From an uncultured Flavobacteriaceae bacterium (GTDB lineage: Bacteria > Bacteroidota > Bacteroidia > Flavobacteriales > Flavobacteriaceae), in assembly GCA_937929935.1 (NCBI GenBank), contig CALFUL010000004.1:1-64000 (forward strand): 64,000 bases of DNA, given 5' to 3'. Made by a program: the position numbers and the translations under genes. Below are positions 1 to 9,710 of this stretch, piece by piece. The notes under the pieces were generated by a model, which worked only from the letters and a program-made list of their open reading frames with translations, ran no database searches and was not told the origin of the DNA. Each line of letters begins with the position of its first letter. Within the stretch, counting starts at the first letter, position 1.

Positions 1-1
1 C

Positions 2-3000
2 AATGATAAGTTAGTAGTTTTTGGTGGCGAGGTTGAAAATGAATTGGTTGATGGTGTCAACTTTAGTGGTGCATTAGACATCACAGAAGAATATGACCCT
101 GTTACAGAAACATGGACTCAAATAGCTGATTTGAATCATGCTAGACACGGTACCCAAGGTATTGTTTCAGGTACAGGAATATTTGTTTTAGGAGGGTCAC
201 AAAATCTGGGTGGAGGTAATCAGAAAAACATGGAGTTTTTAGGTGAAGATTCCCCACAAGGATCTGCCGCAGTAGCTAGTGTTTTAACTGGTCCTGAATC
301 TGTTTCTTTTGAAGTAAATTCTAGCGAAACAATTACCATTGAAGTCAATAGCGGTACCAATGGTATATTGATCAGTTCAATGGAAATTTCAGGAGTAAAT
401 GCCGAAGATTTTAGTATTACTTCTGGCGAATTAGTCAATGCATTAATGAATTCAAATGCATCTCATGACCTGATTTTAAATTACTCTGGTACTACTGATG
501 GCAATGCAACGCTAACTATAAATTATGAAAATGATAGTCAATTGGTTGTTGCACTTGTTGGCGAAGGTGTTATTGCTCCAACTTCATTTACATTAGTGAA
601 TGCAGATACAAATAATGATTTATTTGAAATTACTAATGGTAACCAAATTAGTGCTTCATTGATTGATGGCTTGTTACTAAATATTCGTGCAAATAATGAT
701 GCGTCGAATATCGGAAGTGTTCAATTCGATTTAACGGGTGCACTAACAAATACTAGGGTTGAAAATGTCGCCGTTTATGCTTTATTTGGAGATATTTCTA
801 ACAATTACAACGGCGTTGATTTTCCAATCGGAGACTATGCGTTAACAGCTACAGTGTTTAATGGTCCGCAAACTTCTGGTACTGTTTTAGATTCACAAAG
901 TATTGTTTTTTCAATCATTGATGATGTGGTTGAAAATTCAGCACCAATAATAACCAATCTTGGCAATCAAAGTAGTGTTCAAGGTGCTGTGGTTTCAATT
1001 ACAATTGAGGCTACTGATGAAGGCGATAATTTAGCTTATTCGGCGACAGGTCTTCCGCTTGGATTAACTATTGAAGAAAGTTCAGGATTAATTTCTGGTA
1101 CAATTTCGAGTCCAGAAGAAAATGAAACTACTAATTATAATGTGAGTATTCAAGTAACAGATGATGGCAGTCCTGCCTTGACCAGCAGTTTAAACTTTGT
1201 TTGGACGGTAGAAGTTATTCCTACTGAATATACCCTAACGGTAAATAATGGTTCAGGTGATGGTGAATATGAAGCCAATACAAATGTTACTATAACCGCT
1301 GATGCAGCACCAGAAAATTCAGAATTTGATCAATGGGTTGGCGATGTTGATGGTATTGCTGACATAAACAGTGCATCAACCACTATTACAATGCCTGCAT
1401 TTGATAGTACCATTAGTGCATTATATGAAACTATCGTAACGGAACCCAATACAATCTTCACTTTGGTTAATGCCGATGCAAATACTGATTTATTTGAAAT
1501 TTCAGATGGCCAGATAATCAATGCTGATGCTATTAACGGAATGTTATTAAATATTCGTGCGGATAACAATACACCTAATATTGGAAGTGTTCATTTTGAA
1601 TTGAGCGGAGCGTTGACCAATTCTAGAACTGAAAATGTGGCTGTGTATGCATTGTTCGGAGATGTTTCTAATAATTATTATGGCATTGATTTTCCAGAAG
1701 GTGATTACGTAATGACAGTCACAGTTTATGATGGTTCTCAACGCTCAGGAAGTATTTTAGATAACCAAACAATTTCTTTTTCAATACTTGCTGATGTTGT
1801 TGAAAACTCAGCCCCAGAAATAGAAAATCCTGGAGAACAAAATAATCAAGTAGGTAATGTAGTTGCATTACAAATAGAAGCTACTGATGATGAAACTGGT
1901 TTGACGTATGATGCACAAAACTTACCATTAGGGTTAACTATTAATACTGATACTGGGTTAATTTCAGGAACTATTCTTGATCAAGAAGACAATGCATTAG
2001 ATATTCTAGTAATCGTTACTGATGCTGGAACTCCTGAATTGAGTACTTCAACTGAATTTACGTGGAATGTCAGTACACCTATTTCTTTATATACTTTAAC
2101 TGTTACTAACGGAGACGGAGACGGAGAATATGAGGCGGGTGTAGCAATACCTATTGTTGCCAATACACCCCCAAGTGGTCAAGAATTTGATGTTTGGGTA
2201 GGCGATGTTACGGGTATAGCAGACATTAATAGTGAATCAACTACAATTACCATGCCCGCAACCAATGCTTCCGTTAGTGCAAAATACAAGGATATTGTTG
2301 AAGAGCCGACTACTATTTTTACTTTTGTTGATGCGGATACAAACAATGATTTATTTACTCTTGAAGACGGTCAAGAGATTAATGAATCATCTATTCAGGG
2401 CATGTTGCTTAATATTAGAGCTGATAATAATGCACCAGTAATTGGTAGTATTCATTTTGAATTAACAGGTACTCTTTCAAACACTCGAACTGAAAATGTA
2501 GCCGTTTATGCTGTTTACGGAGATGTTGCCAATGATTATTATGGTATAAGCTTTCCAAGAGGAACTTATGCCTTAACAGCGACAGTTTATGATGGTTTTC
2601 AACGATCAGGAAATATATTAGACACCCAAACAATTTCATTTTCAATACTAGCTGATGTTGTTGAAAATACTGCACCAGCAGTTGAAAACCCTGGAACTCA
2701 ATTTAGCACAGAAGGCGATGTAATTACTTTACAAATCGAAGCTTCTGATATCGAATCTGAGCTTACTTATCAAGCCACAAATTTGCCACCAGGGCTATCA
2801 ATAGATCCTAATACTGGTTTGATTTCAGGTACTATTTTAAGTGAAGATACCAATGACGGTGCTTTTCAAGAATCAAACGGATTAGTAGTTATTGAGGCAG
2901 AATCTGGGAATTTAGTTCCGGGTTGGTCAGAGTCAACCGTTGGTGGAGAAACAGGAATTTTGGCGTCTACCAATAGTTTCAATGTCGCCAATACAGGATT

Positions 3001-3919
3001 AATACCCTATGAGATTGCTATTGAAACACCAGGGGTATATCGTTTTGTTTGGAATAATTTATTCAGCGGTTCTAATCCTACGGATGAAAATGATAGTTGG
3101 TTAAAATTTGATAACAATGATGATGTATGGTTTTTTGCACATCTAGGCACGGTAACCAATGAAGCCAGTTTAATCAATAAAGTTCAAGGAAATCAATCAA
3201 ATATTCTTTTTCCAAAAGGAAGCTCTAGAGTTACTGCAGCAACAACTCCTGAAGGTGCAGGTAGTAATGGCTTTTTTAAAGCCTATCGCAGTGGTGGCTC
3301 TCCAGAAACATATTCATGGCAAGCCCTAACCAATGATGGTATAGGATACGAAATTTACGTTTGGTTTGTAAATCCAGGTACGTATACTATGCAAATAGCA
3401 GAACGATCAGCTGGTCATGCAATTGATAAAATTGCCTTATACAAAGTAGATGGTACTCAATATACCAATGCTGAGTTATCTGCAGCCACTGAATCAAGTC
3501 AAGAAGGCAACGGCAATGGCGCTGTTGCATCTAGTCCGTATAACGTTGCGGTTACAGTTACTGATGCCGGTAATCCTGCCTTGAGTACAAGTATTGAATT
3601 TGAATGGAACATTACAGCGACAGCAAATTTAGCTGCTAGAAATGCAGGTGTCAGTAGTGGTGTTTTTATTTTTCCAAATCCAGCAACAGAGCATATTGGT
3701 ATAAAAATTTCGAATGCGGTTAGCAGGGTTGATAATGTTGTTTTATATGATATGACAGGAAAAGAAGTGAGTTCGTATACAGCACAAGAAATATTTATCG
3801 AGGAAAATATATTCAGAATGCCTATAGACGACGGAATTAAAAACGGAGTATATTTACTTCAGGTTAATTTTGAAAACTCAGAATCAACATTTCTGAGGGT
3901 AGTAATAGAACAACCATAA
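2..3919 (+). CDS. Secreted Kelch/Ig-like repeat protein, T9SS type A cargo (5' end outside window)
   Basis: The reading frame is open from the window edge, so this is the C-terminal part (about 1300 residues) of a larger protein. The first 60 residues carry Kelch-like motifs (VFGG, YDPVTETW, LGG). Then follow three copies of a roughly 290-residue module: a domain beginning TIF-LVNAD-N-DLFE, a putative Ig domain (APxxxNxGxQ ... LPxGLxIxxxTGLISGTI), and in copies 1 and 2 an InlB-like segment (YTLTVxNGxGDGEYEA ... WVGDV). In copy 3 the Ig domain is split by about 200 residues starting VIEAESGN that resemble a CBM6/malectin-type sugar-binding domain. The last 75 residues (FPNPATEHIGIKIS ... NGVYLLQV) are a T9SS type A sorting domain. 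Likely surface-exposed or secreted and possibly glycan-binding. It ends at a bidirectional terminator facing the tyrosine operon. The precise ligand is unknown. Confidence 0.85.
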   Translation, partial: NDKLVVFGGEVENELVDGVNFSGALDITEEYDPVTETWTQIADLNHARHGTQGIVSGTGIFVLGGSQNLGGGNQKNMEFLGEDSPQGSAAVASVLTGPESVSFEVNSSETITIEVNSGTNGILISSMEISGVNAEDFSITSGELVNALMNSNASHDLILNYSGTTDGNATLTINYENDSQLVVALVGEGVIAPTSFTLVNADTNNDLFEITNGNQISASLIDGLLLNIRANNDASNIGSVQFDLTGALTNTRVENVAVYALFGDISNNYNGVDFPIGDYALTATVFNGPQTSGTVLDSQSIVFSIIDDVVENSAPIITNLGNQSSVQGAVVSITIEATDEGDNLAYSATGLPLGLTIEESSGLISGTISSPEENETTNYNVSIQVTDDGSPALTSSLNFVWTVEVIPTEYTLTVNNGSGDGEYEANTNVTITADAAPENSEFDQWVGDVDGIADINSASTTITMPAFDSTISALYETIVTEPNTIFTLVNADANTDLFEISDGQIINADAINGMLLNIRADNNTPNIGSVHFELSGALTNSRTENVAVYALFGDVSNNYYGIDFPEGDYVMTVTVYDGSQRSGSILDNQTISFSILADVVENSAPEIENPGEQNNQVGNVVALQIEATDDETGLTYDAQNLPLGLTINTDTGLISGTILDQEDNALDILVIVTDAGTPELSTSTEFTWNVSTPISLYTLTVTNGDGDGEYEAGVAIPIVANTPPSGQEFDVWVGDVTGIADINSESTTITMPATNASVSAKYKDIVEEPTTIFTFVDADTNNDLFTLEDGQEINESSIQGMLLNIRADNNAPVIGSIHFELTGTLSNTRTENVAVYAVYGDVANDYYGISFPRGTYALTATVYDGFQRSGNILDTQTISFSILADVVENTAPAVENPGTQFSTEGDVITLQIEASDIESELTYQATNLPPGLSIDPNTGLISGTILSEDTNDGAFQESNGLVVIEAESGNLVPGWSESTVGGETGILASTNSFNVANTGLIPYEIAIETPGVYRFVWNNLFSGSNPTDENDSWLKFDNNDDVWFFAHLGTVTNEASLINKVQGNQSNILFPKGSSRVTAATTPEGAGSNGFFKAYRSGGSPETYSWQALTNDGIGYEIYVWFVNPGTYTMQIAERSAGHAIDKIALYKVDGTQYTNAELSAATESSQEGNGNGAVASSPYNVAVTVTDAGNPALSTSIEFEWNITATANLAARNAGVSSGVFIFPNPATEHIGIKISNAVSRVDNVVLYDMTGKEVSSYTAQEIFIEENIFRMPIDDGIKNGVYLLQVNFENSESTFLRVVIEQP

Positions 3920-3920
3920 A

Positions 3921-3951
3921 AAAAAGGCTGATGTAAAACATCAGCCTTTTT
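3921..3951. terminator. Bidirectional rho-independent terminator
   Basis: Arms 3921-3934 and 3938-3951 form a stem with core AGGCTGATGT/ACATCAGCCT and a three-base loop. A-tracts on the left and T-tracts on the right give U-tails in both directions. It sits between the convergent secreted protein gene, which ends at 3919, and the flavin-reductase-like gene, whose stop codon starts at 3952. Confidence 0.9.
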
Positions 3952-4851
3952 TTATAAGATAAACAAAGCCTTTAGTGCGGCATCAATATTGTTTTCTTTA
4001 AGTAGTTTTTTTACGAGGTGGTGTAGTGTTTCAATTTGCTTTTTTGCATCTTCAATAGCCGAAATAGCTTTCACTTCTGCTTGTTGTTTGAAAAGATTTA
4101 ATTCTTCTACTGTTGGAATTTCTTCAGTATTACCAAGTCGGCCTAAATCATTTCCTGAAAGAATATTGGTTTTAAAAATATGATTAGGCAATTGGTCAAC
4201 GCCTATGCCTTTAGTACGAATAGGTTTCGGAATTTCAAATAAAGCCTGTTCATTCGCTCTTGTGTACCAGCTACCACCCATTCTAGCTACTAAATCAAGT
4301 TTTTTGGTATCTAATTTATTATGAGCATCTAAATAGGTATTATCCATATGAATCATAACTACCCTAGAGATAATTAGATTACCGGCACCCCCTTCTTTTC
4401 CTAATTCAACTATATCATCAACCACGCATTCAAAAGAGACAGGTGCTTCTTGTACACGCGGCGGACTTACCTTTAATGATTTTATTGGGGTTAAGCCTGC
4501 TTTTTTGAATTCACTAACTTCTTTATCATATTCTGTACTTGTCAATGACATTTGTTCAACAAGAGGGTAATTGACAATATTAATGACCACCTCTTTAATC
4601 GCTTGAACATTTTCAAGTGTATGTTTTGTGGTGTTATCACGTACCCGTCTTGCCGGAGAAAAAATTAATATAGGCGGATTCGCACTAAATACATTAAAAA
4701 AACTAAACGGACTCAAATTTGCCACCCCATTTTCGTTGATGGTACTCGCAAAGGCGATAGGCCTCGGGGCTACGGCTGTCAACAGAATTTGATGTAATTC
4801 TGCGGTGCTAATCGAATTGACGTCAATTGAAGTTATGTTTTGCATGTGCAT
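3952..4851 (-). CDS. Flavin reductase-like (DIM6/NTAB family) FMN-binding protein of the tyrosine operon
   Basis: A 299-residue protein. Residues 1-200 resemble the flavin-reductase-like FMN-binding split-barrel family (VAPRPIAFASTINENGVANLSPFSFFNVFSANPP region). Residues from about 240 are rich in Glu/Lys/Ala and look helical or coiled-coil, a tail most family members lack. It is the last gene of a five-gene operon; its ATG shares one base with the fahA stop (TAATG), implying translational coupling. The context suggests a role in aromatic catabolism, perhaps in flavin supply or repair of an oxidised intermediate, but no function can be assigned from the sequence. No maleylacetoacetate isomerase gene is present in the operon, and this protein shows no glutathione-transferase features that would make it one. 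Confidence 0.8.
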   Translation of the reverse strand: MHMQNITSIDVNSISTAELHQILLTAVAPRPIAFASTINENGVANLSPFSFFNVFSANPPILIFSPARRVRDNTTKHTLENVQAIKEVVINIVNYPLVEQMSLTSTEYDKEVSEFKKAGLTPIKSLKVSPPRVQEAPVSFECVVDDIVELGKEGGAGNLIISRVVMIHMDNTYLDAHNKLDTKKLDLVARMGGSWYTRANEQALFEIPKPIRTKGIGVDQLPNHIFKTNILSGNDLGRLGNTEEIPTVEELNLFKQQAEVKAISAIEDAKKQIETLHHLVKKLLKENNIDAALKALFIL

Positions 4852-6101
4852 TAGTTTATTGCCGGAAGTATTTGTGCTTTAACCTCGCCAAAGCCAACAC
4901 GCATGCCATCTTTCTCACAATGCCCTCTCATGATTACCGTATCAAAATCTTCAATAAATTTTCTTTTGCTTCCGTCTGATAAAGTAAGTGGTTTTTTTCC
5001 ACTCCAGCTTATTTCTAACATTGAACCGTATGAACTTTCATTTTTACCACTAATAGTTCCTGATGCTAATAAATCGCCCACTTTTACATTACAGCCATTA
5101 CAGGTATGATGTGCAAGTTGTTGCGCCATATTCCAATACATATACTTGAAATTGGAGTTACTGACTATATTTTCTTGACCATTTCGAGGTTGTATGCCAA
5201 CTTCTAAATGAATGTTATAATTTTTTGCGCCACGGTATTCTAAATAGGGGAGTACCGCTGGATCTTGTTTTGGACCGTCAACCTTAAAAGGTTCAAGAGC
5301 CTCAATAGTGACTACCCAAGGCGAAACTGATGAAGCGAAATTTTTACCTAAAAAAGGACCTAAAGGAACGTATTCCCATTTTTGAATATCACGTGCAGAC
5401 CAGTCATTGAAAAGTACTTTTCCAAAGATATAATTTTCAGCCTCTTCAGTTTTAATAGATTGGCCAAGTGCTGTATTTTTACCAATAATAAAGCCCATTT
5501 CTAACTCAAAATCCATTCTAGAAGAAGCCTTGAATACAGGAGTTTTGCTATCAGGAGGCATGGTTTGCCCGATTGGTCTATGAATATTTTGACCGCTCAC
5601 AATGATAGATGAAGACCGACCATGATAACCTACAGGTAAATGCTTCCAGTTGGGTAATAATGCATTTTCAGGATCTCTGAACATCTTTCCTACGTTAGTG
5701 GCATGCTCAATACTTGAATAAAAATCAGTATAATCTCCTATACGTACTGGTAGGTGCATTTCAACCTCAGATTGATTGACTAAGATTTTTGATTCATTTT
5801 TCAAGGGCGAATCAGTATCAGAAAGTAACTTTTGAAGCTTTATTCTTAGTGCATTGGTAATTGGCTTGCCAAGATCAATGAAATCGTTTAAATAATTATT
5901 TACAAAAATTTCTTTATTTATTTTCAAATCATCAAAGTAACCTAAAGCGGCAATTTGATACAAATCAGCTATTTGATTTCCTATCGCAACTCCTATTCTT
6001 TTGGTTGAAGTTCCTTCAGTAAAAATTCCGAAAGGCAGGTTGTAAATACTAAAATCTGATTGCTCTGGTATCGCTACCCAAGACGTTAAATTTTTAATCA
6101 T
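4851..6101 (-). CDS. fahA: Fumarylacetoacetase
   Basis: A 416-residue protein close to the usual length of fumarylacetoacetate hydrolases (EC 3.7.1.2), which split fumarylacetoacetate to fumarate and acetoacetate in the last step of tyrosine degradation. The N-terminal SH3-like part contains the typical [18 protein letters not shown] start. The catalytic part has [13 protein letters not shown], the acidic metal-binding stretch [11 protein letters not shown], and [25 protein letters not shown]. It lies 18 bp downstream of hpd and overlaps the next gene by one base. Strongly supported by both sequence and pathway context. Confidence 0.96.
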   Translation of the reverse strand: [416 protein letters not shown]

Positions 6102-6119
6102 ATGTTTTATCTAATAAAT

Positions 6120-7280
6120 CTATAGCGTTCCTCTACTGGCCTGTTCGCGCTCAATGGCTTCAAATAGTGCTTTAAAATTTCCAACTCCGAAAGATTGCGC
6201 GCCTTTACGCTGTATCACTTCAAAAAACATGGTAGGCCTATCAACAATTGTTTTGGTAAATATTTGTAATAAATATCCTTCTTCGTCTCTATCAATTAAT
6301 ATTCCGTGTTTTTTCAAAACTTCCACATCCTCATCTATTTCGCCAACACGATCTAATAAATCATCATAATATTCTTCAGGAACATATAAAAAATCAACGC
6401 CTCGATCTCTCATTGCTGATACCGTTGCTACTATATCATCTGTAGCTACCGCTATATGTTGTACCCCTGGGCCATTGTTGAAATCTAAATATTCTTCAAT
6501 TTGAGATTTCTTTTTACCTTTTGCTGGTTCATTAATCGGAAATTTTACCCGACCATTACCGTTGCTCATAACCTTACTCATCAAGGCAGTAAAATCTGTT
6601 GAAATATCATCATCAGTAAAAGAGATAATTTGCGCAAAGCCCATGACTTTACCATAAAACTCACACCATTCTCTCATTTCATTCCAACCTACATTACCTA
6701 CCATATGGTCAATGAATTTTAAACCAACGGGTTCAGGGTTATAGTGTGACTCCCATTTTCTAAATCCGGGTAAGAATAAACCTTTGTAATTTTTTCGCTC
6801 AACAAAAACATGAACAGTTTCGCCATAAGTATATATACCTGAGCGAATTACATAGCCATTCTCATCTTCTTCTTTTGTTGGTTTTAAATAAGGTTTAGCA
6901 CCTCTTTTAGTGGTTTCTTCAAATGCCTTTGTGGAATCATCAACCCATAAAGCAACTACTTTCACAGCATCGCCATGAACGTTAATATGTTCATTGATTT
7001 CGCCATCTTGTTTGAGCGGCGTGGTTAATACCAATCTAATTTTATCTTGCCTTAGTACATAAGAAACGCGGTCTTTCATTCCCGTTTCTAGTCCGGCATA
7101 GGCTTCTGATTGAAAACCAAACGCCGTTTTATAAAAATGAGCAGTTTGCTTGGCATTACCTACATATAGTTCAACATAGTCTGTGCCATTTAAAGGAAGA
7201 AAATCTTCTGCCTCTTCAAATATTTTTTTTAAGCTGTATTCTGTATTCTGTAAATCTTTTAAGTGCTTTATGCCTGCCAT
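6120..7280 (-). CDS. hpd: 4-Hydroxyphenylpyruvate dioxygenase
   Basis: A 386-residue Fe(II) dioxygenase (EC 1.13.11.27) that converts 4-hydroxyphenylpyruvate to homogentisate. Two vicinal-oxygen-chelate modules are visible, at about residues 33-165 and 185-365. The expected 2-His-1-Glu iron ligands can be placed at His192 (FIDHMVGNV), His275 (GVQHIAVATDDI) and Glu354 (FFEVIQRKG). The C-terminal helix ends FKALFEAIEREQASRGTL, as in the family. The gene starts 9 bp after hmgA ends and is followed by fahA, consistent with one transcript. Confidence 0.97.
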   Translation of the reverse strand: MAGIKHLKDLQNTEYSLKKIFEEAEDFLPLNGTDYVELYVGNAKQTAHFYKTAFGFQSEAYAGLETGMKDRVSYVLRQDKIRLVLTTPLKQDGEINEHINVHGDAVKVVALWVDDSTKAFEETTKRGAKPYLKPTKEEDENGYVIRSGIYTYGETVHVFVERKNYKGLFLPGFRKWESHYNPEPVGLKFIDHMVGNVGWNEMREWCEFYGKVMGFAQIISFTDDDISTDFTALMSKVMSNGNGRVKFPINEPAKGKKKSQIEEYLDFNNGPGVQHIAVATDDIVATVSAMRDRGVDFLYVPEEYYDDLLDRVGEIDEDVEVLKKHGILIDRDEEGYLLQIFTKTIVDRPTMFFEVIQRKGAQSFGVGNFKALFEAIEREQASRGTL

Positions 7281-7289
7281 AATGTATAT

Positions 7290-8450
7290 TTATTTATCTA
7301 ACCATGAGGTATGGTAATCGCCTGTATCTATTTTGATTGCTTCTTCTGTAATCATTAGCGGTTTAAAGGTGTCAACCATTACCGCTAATTCTTCAGTTTT
7401 TGTTTTTCCTATACTACGTTCCATCGCTCCGGGGTGCGGACCATGAGGTATTCCTGCTGGGTGTAAGGTTACATGACCAATATTGATGTCATTTCTACTC
7501 ATAAAATCGCCATCTACATAATACAATACTTCATCTGAATCAATATTACTGTGATTGTAAGGCGCAGGAATTGCTTTCGGATGATAATCATACATTCTGG
7601 GTACAAAAGAACAAATCACAAAAGCTGAAGTCTCAAAAGTCTGATGCACCGGTGGTGGCTGATGTACGCGACCTGTGATGGGTTCAAAATCATGAATTGA
7701 TAATTTATAAGGATAATTATAACCATCCCATCCAACCACACTAAAAGGATGCGCCGCATACACATATTCATGTATAACATCTTGTTTTTTAACTTTCAAG
7801 ATGAAATCGCCTTTATCACTAAAAGTCTCTAGTTCACTTGGCGGATGCATATCGCGCTCGCAATAGGGCGCATGCTCTAAATGCTGTCCAAACCAATTTC
7901 TATATCGTTTTGGAGTATAAATAGGATGTTTTGATTCTACAACAAATAGTCTATTGTCTTCAGTATCAAAATTTATTTGATAAATTATACCTCTCGGAAT
8001 GACAATGTAATCGCCGTATTTAAAATCAATGTTACCTAAGAAGGTTCTAAGTTTACCTGTTCCCTTATGTATAAACAGCACTTCATCAGAATCTGTGTTT
8101 TTATAGAAATAGGAGGTAAGTGATTTTTTTGGCGCAGCTAGAGCAATGTAACAATCATTGTTAGCCAAAATAATTTTTCTGCTTTCTAAATAGTCATTTA
8201 TGGCTGGTACTTCAAAACCTTTAAGGCTCATCGCCTTCATGTTTTTATCGACTGCAATTTTTGGAGCAACGCTATAGGACTTTAGAACCTCTTTGACTTG
8301 TGTAGGTCTATGGGTATGATATAATAGTGATGACATGCCATCAAAACCTATGGTGCCAAATAACTCTTCATAGTAAAAATTGCCTTCAGGACTCTTGAAA
8401 ATGGTATGTCTTTTAGGCGGTGTTTGACCTAATGTGTGATATCTAGGCAT
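7290..8450 (-). CDS. hmgA: Homogentisate 1,2-dioxygenase
   Basis: A 386-residue cupin-fold dioxygenase (EC 1.13.11.5) that opens the ring of homogentisate to give maleylacetoacetate. It has the family start PRYHTLGQTPPKRHTIF and the iron-binding region HPAGIPHGPHPGAME (His336 is the second His of this stretch). It is shorter than the roughly 430-440-residue proteobacterial and animal enzymes; this shorter form fits the type I know from Bacteroidota. Only two bases separate it from the aminotransferase stop codon upstream, so the genes are co-transcribed. Confidence 0.94.
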   Translation of the reverse strand: MPRYHTLGQTPPKRHTIFKSPEGNFYYEELFGTIGFDGMSSLLYHTHRPTQVKEVLKSYSVAPKIAVDKNMKAMSLKGFEVPAINDYLESRKIILANNDCYIALAAPKKSLTSYFYKNTDSDEVLFIHKGTGKLRTFLGNIDFKYGDYIVIPRGIIYQINFDTEDNRLFVVESKHPIYTPKRYRNWFGQHLEHAPYCERDMHPPSELETFSDKGDFILKVKKQDVIHEYVYAAHPFSVVGWDGYNYPYKLSIHDFEPITGRVHQPPPVHQTFETSAFVICSFVPRMYDYHPKAIPAPYNHSNIDSDEVLYYVDGDFMSRNDINIGHVTLHPAGIPHGPHPGAMERSIGKTKTEELAVMVDTFKPLMITEEAIKIDTGDYHTSWLDK

Positions 8451-8452
8451 AA

Positions 8453-9559
8453 TTAGCGGTTTTTGTAAACGTTAGAAATAGCCTTGATTAAGGCGGTATT
8501 TGCTTCACGATTTCCAATAGTTATTCGCGCTCCGTTGGGGGCTCCGAATTTATTGCATGGTCGAATCATGATACCTTCATTCAGCATTCCATCTATAAAA
8601 TTAGCTAAATTTATTTTTGAATGAATAAATATAAAATTAGCTTGGCTTGGCCAATACATAATTCCTAGTTTATCAAATTCTTTATATAACCACTTCTTTT
8701 CAGTTCGAATAAGGTCTTTAGTTTTCTCTAAATGACCAGTGTCTTTTAAGGCAGCTATACCCCCTATCATGGTCATGGTATTAATAATAAACGGGCGTTT
8801 GATATTGCCTAAATACTCGGCAATTTCAGGTGTTGAAAAGGCATAGCCTAATCGTATACCTGCTAAACCATAGGCTTTTGAAAAACTGTGCACCCCAATA
8901 ACATTCTTATTTTCTTTAATATAATCATAGGCTCTTGGAAAATCAAAGGCATCTGCAAAATGAAAATAAACTTCATCATAAACCACAATGACATCATCAG
9001 GCAAATTATTTATTAAATAGTCAATACGTTTTTTATTCGTGTAGGTGCCCGTTGGGTTATTAGGATTTGTAACAAAAACCAATCTCGTTTTATCATTAAC
9101 TGCAGCTAAAATTTTTTCTATTTCAAGGGTGTAATCATCAGGGTTTAAAGGAATATTAACCACTTTAGCCCCTTCGTTTTCAATCATACTCTCATAGGCC
9201 ACAAAGGTAGGATGACTAATAATACATTCTAAACCAGGTTTCAAAAAGCCACGGGTTATTAATTCTAAGGCTTCAATGCCACTGTTTGCGGTAACAATAT
9301 TTTCGCTGGTTAATGATGGGTATGATTCGCAAATAGCATTCTTCAGTTGATGGTCATCACGAAAATCATATTCGTGAAGGTTTTGAATGCAATCCGCAAT
9401 GGCTTTTTGAGCCATAGGAGACGGACCTAAAATATTTTCATTTGAAGAGAGCTTCCAGATTTTTTCAACCTGTGCTCTGTTTTTGACTTCCTCTCTAGTA
9501 ATACCACCAGCGTAGTCCTTTTTTTTGATATACGATTTAAAAATTTCCTTGATATTCAC
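8453..9559 (-). CDS. Class I/II PLP aminotransferase, HisC-like, probably aromatic amino acid transaminase
   Basis: A 368-residue fold-type I aminotransferase. Visible PLP-site elements are NPNNPTG (165-171), Asp195 in VVYDEVY, and the Schiff-base Lys228 in HSFSKAYGLAGIRLGY; a C-terminal Arg lies in ARITIGN. By sequence it resembles histidinol-phosphate aminotransferases. It is, however, the first gene of the tyrosine degradation operon, with no histidine biosynthesis genes nearby. I infer that it makes 4-hydroxyphenylpyruvate from tyrosine and so feeds hpd. Substrate specificity is not proven by sequence. Confidence 0.88.
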   Translation of the reverse strand: MNIKEIFKSYIKKKDYAGGITREEVKNRAQVEKIWKLSSNENILGPSPMAQKAIADCIQNLHEYDFRDDHQLKNAICESYPSLTSENIVTANSGIEALELITRGFLKPGLECIISHPTFVAYESMIENEGAKVVNIPLNPDDYTLEIEKILAAVNDKTRLVFVTNPNNPTGTYTNKKRIDYLINNLPDDVIVVYDEVYFHFADAFDFPRAYDYIKENKNVIGVHSFSKAYGLAGIRLGYAFSTPEIAEYLGNIKRPFIINTMTMIGGIAALKDTGHLEKTKDLIRTEKKWLYKEFDKLGIMYWPSQANFIFIHSKINLANFIDGMLNEGIMIRPCNKFGAPNGARITIGNREANTALIKAISNVYKNR

Positions 9560-9612
9560 ATCGATAAAAATACTGCTAAATGAATTTTGAATGTTTAATT
9601 TTACTAGACAAT

Positions 9613-9636
9613 ACTATATATATAGTGATTATCACT
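9613..9636. promoter_or_regulatory. Overlapping palindromes in the aminotransferase/lrp divergent region
   Basis: Within the 151-bp divergent intergenic region, ACTATATATATAGT (9613-9626) is a perfect 14-bp palindrome. It overlaps AGTGAT-T-ATCACT (9624-9636), a 6-bp inverted repeat around one base. Position and symmetry suit an operator for the divergently encoded Lrp/AsnC-type regulator. Assignment to that regulator is inference. Confidence 0.45.
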
Positions 9637-9710
9637 TTTTTATTGTAATAAAATAGATAATTTTACTTGTATTAGTAATTAAAACGGTTGATTTTAATAA
9701 ATTAAACTAG

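Noticed and set aside
8453..9559. Histidinol-phosphate aminotransferase (hisC) as literal function
   Set aside because: No his genes adjoin it and it opens a tyrosine degradation operon; a transaminase for aromatic amino acids fits better.
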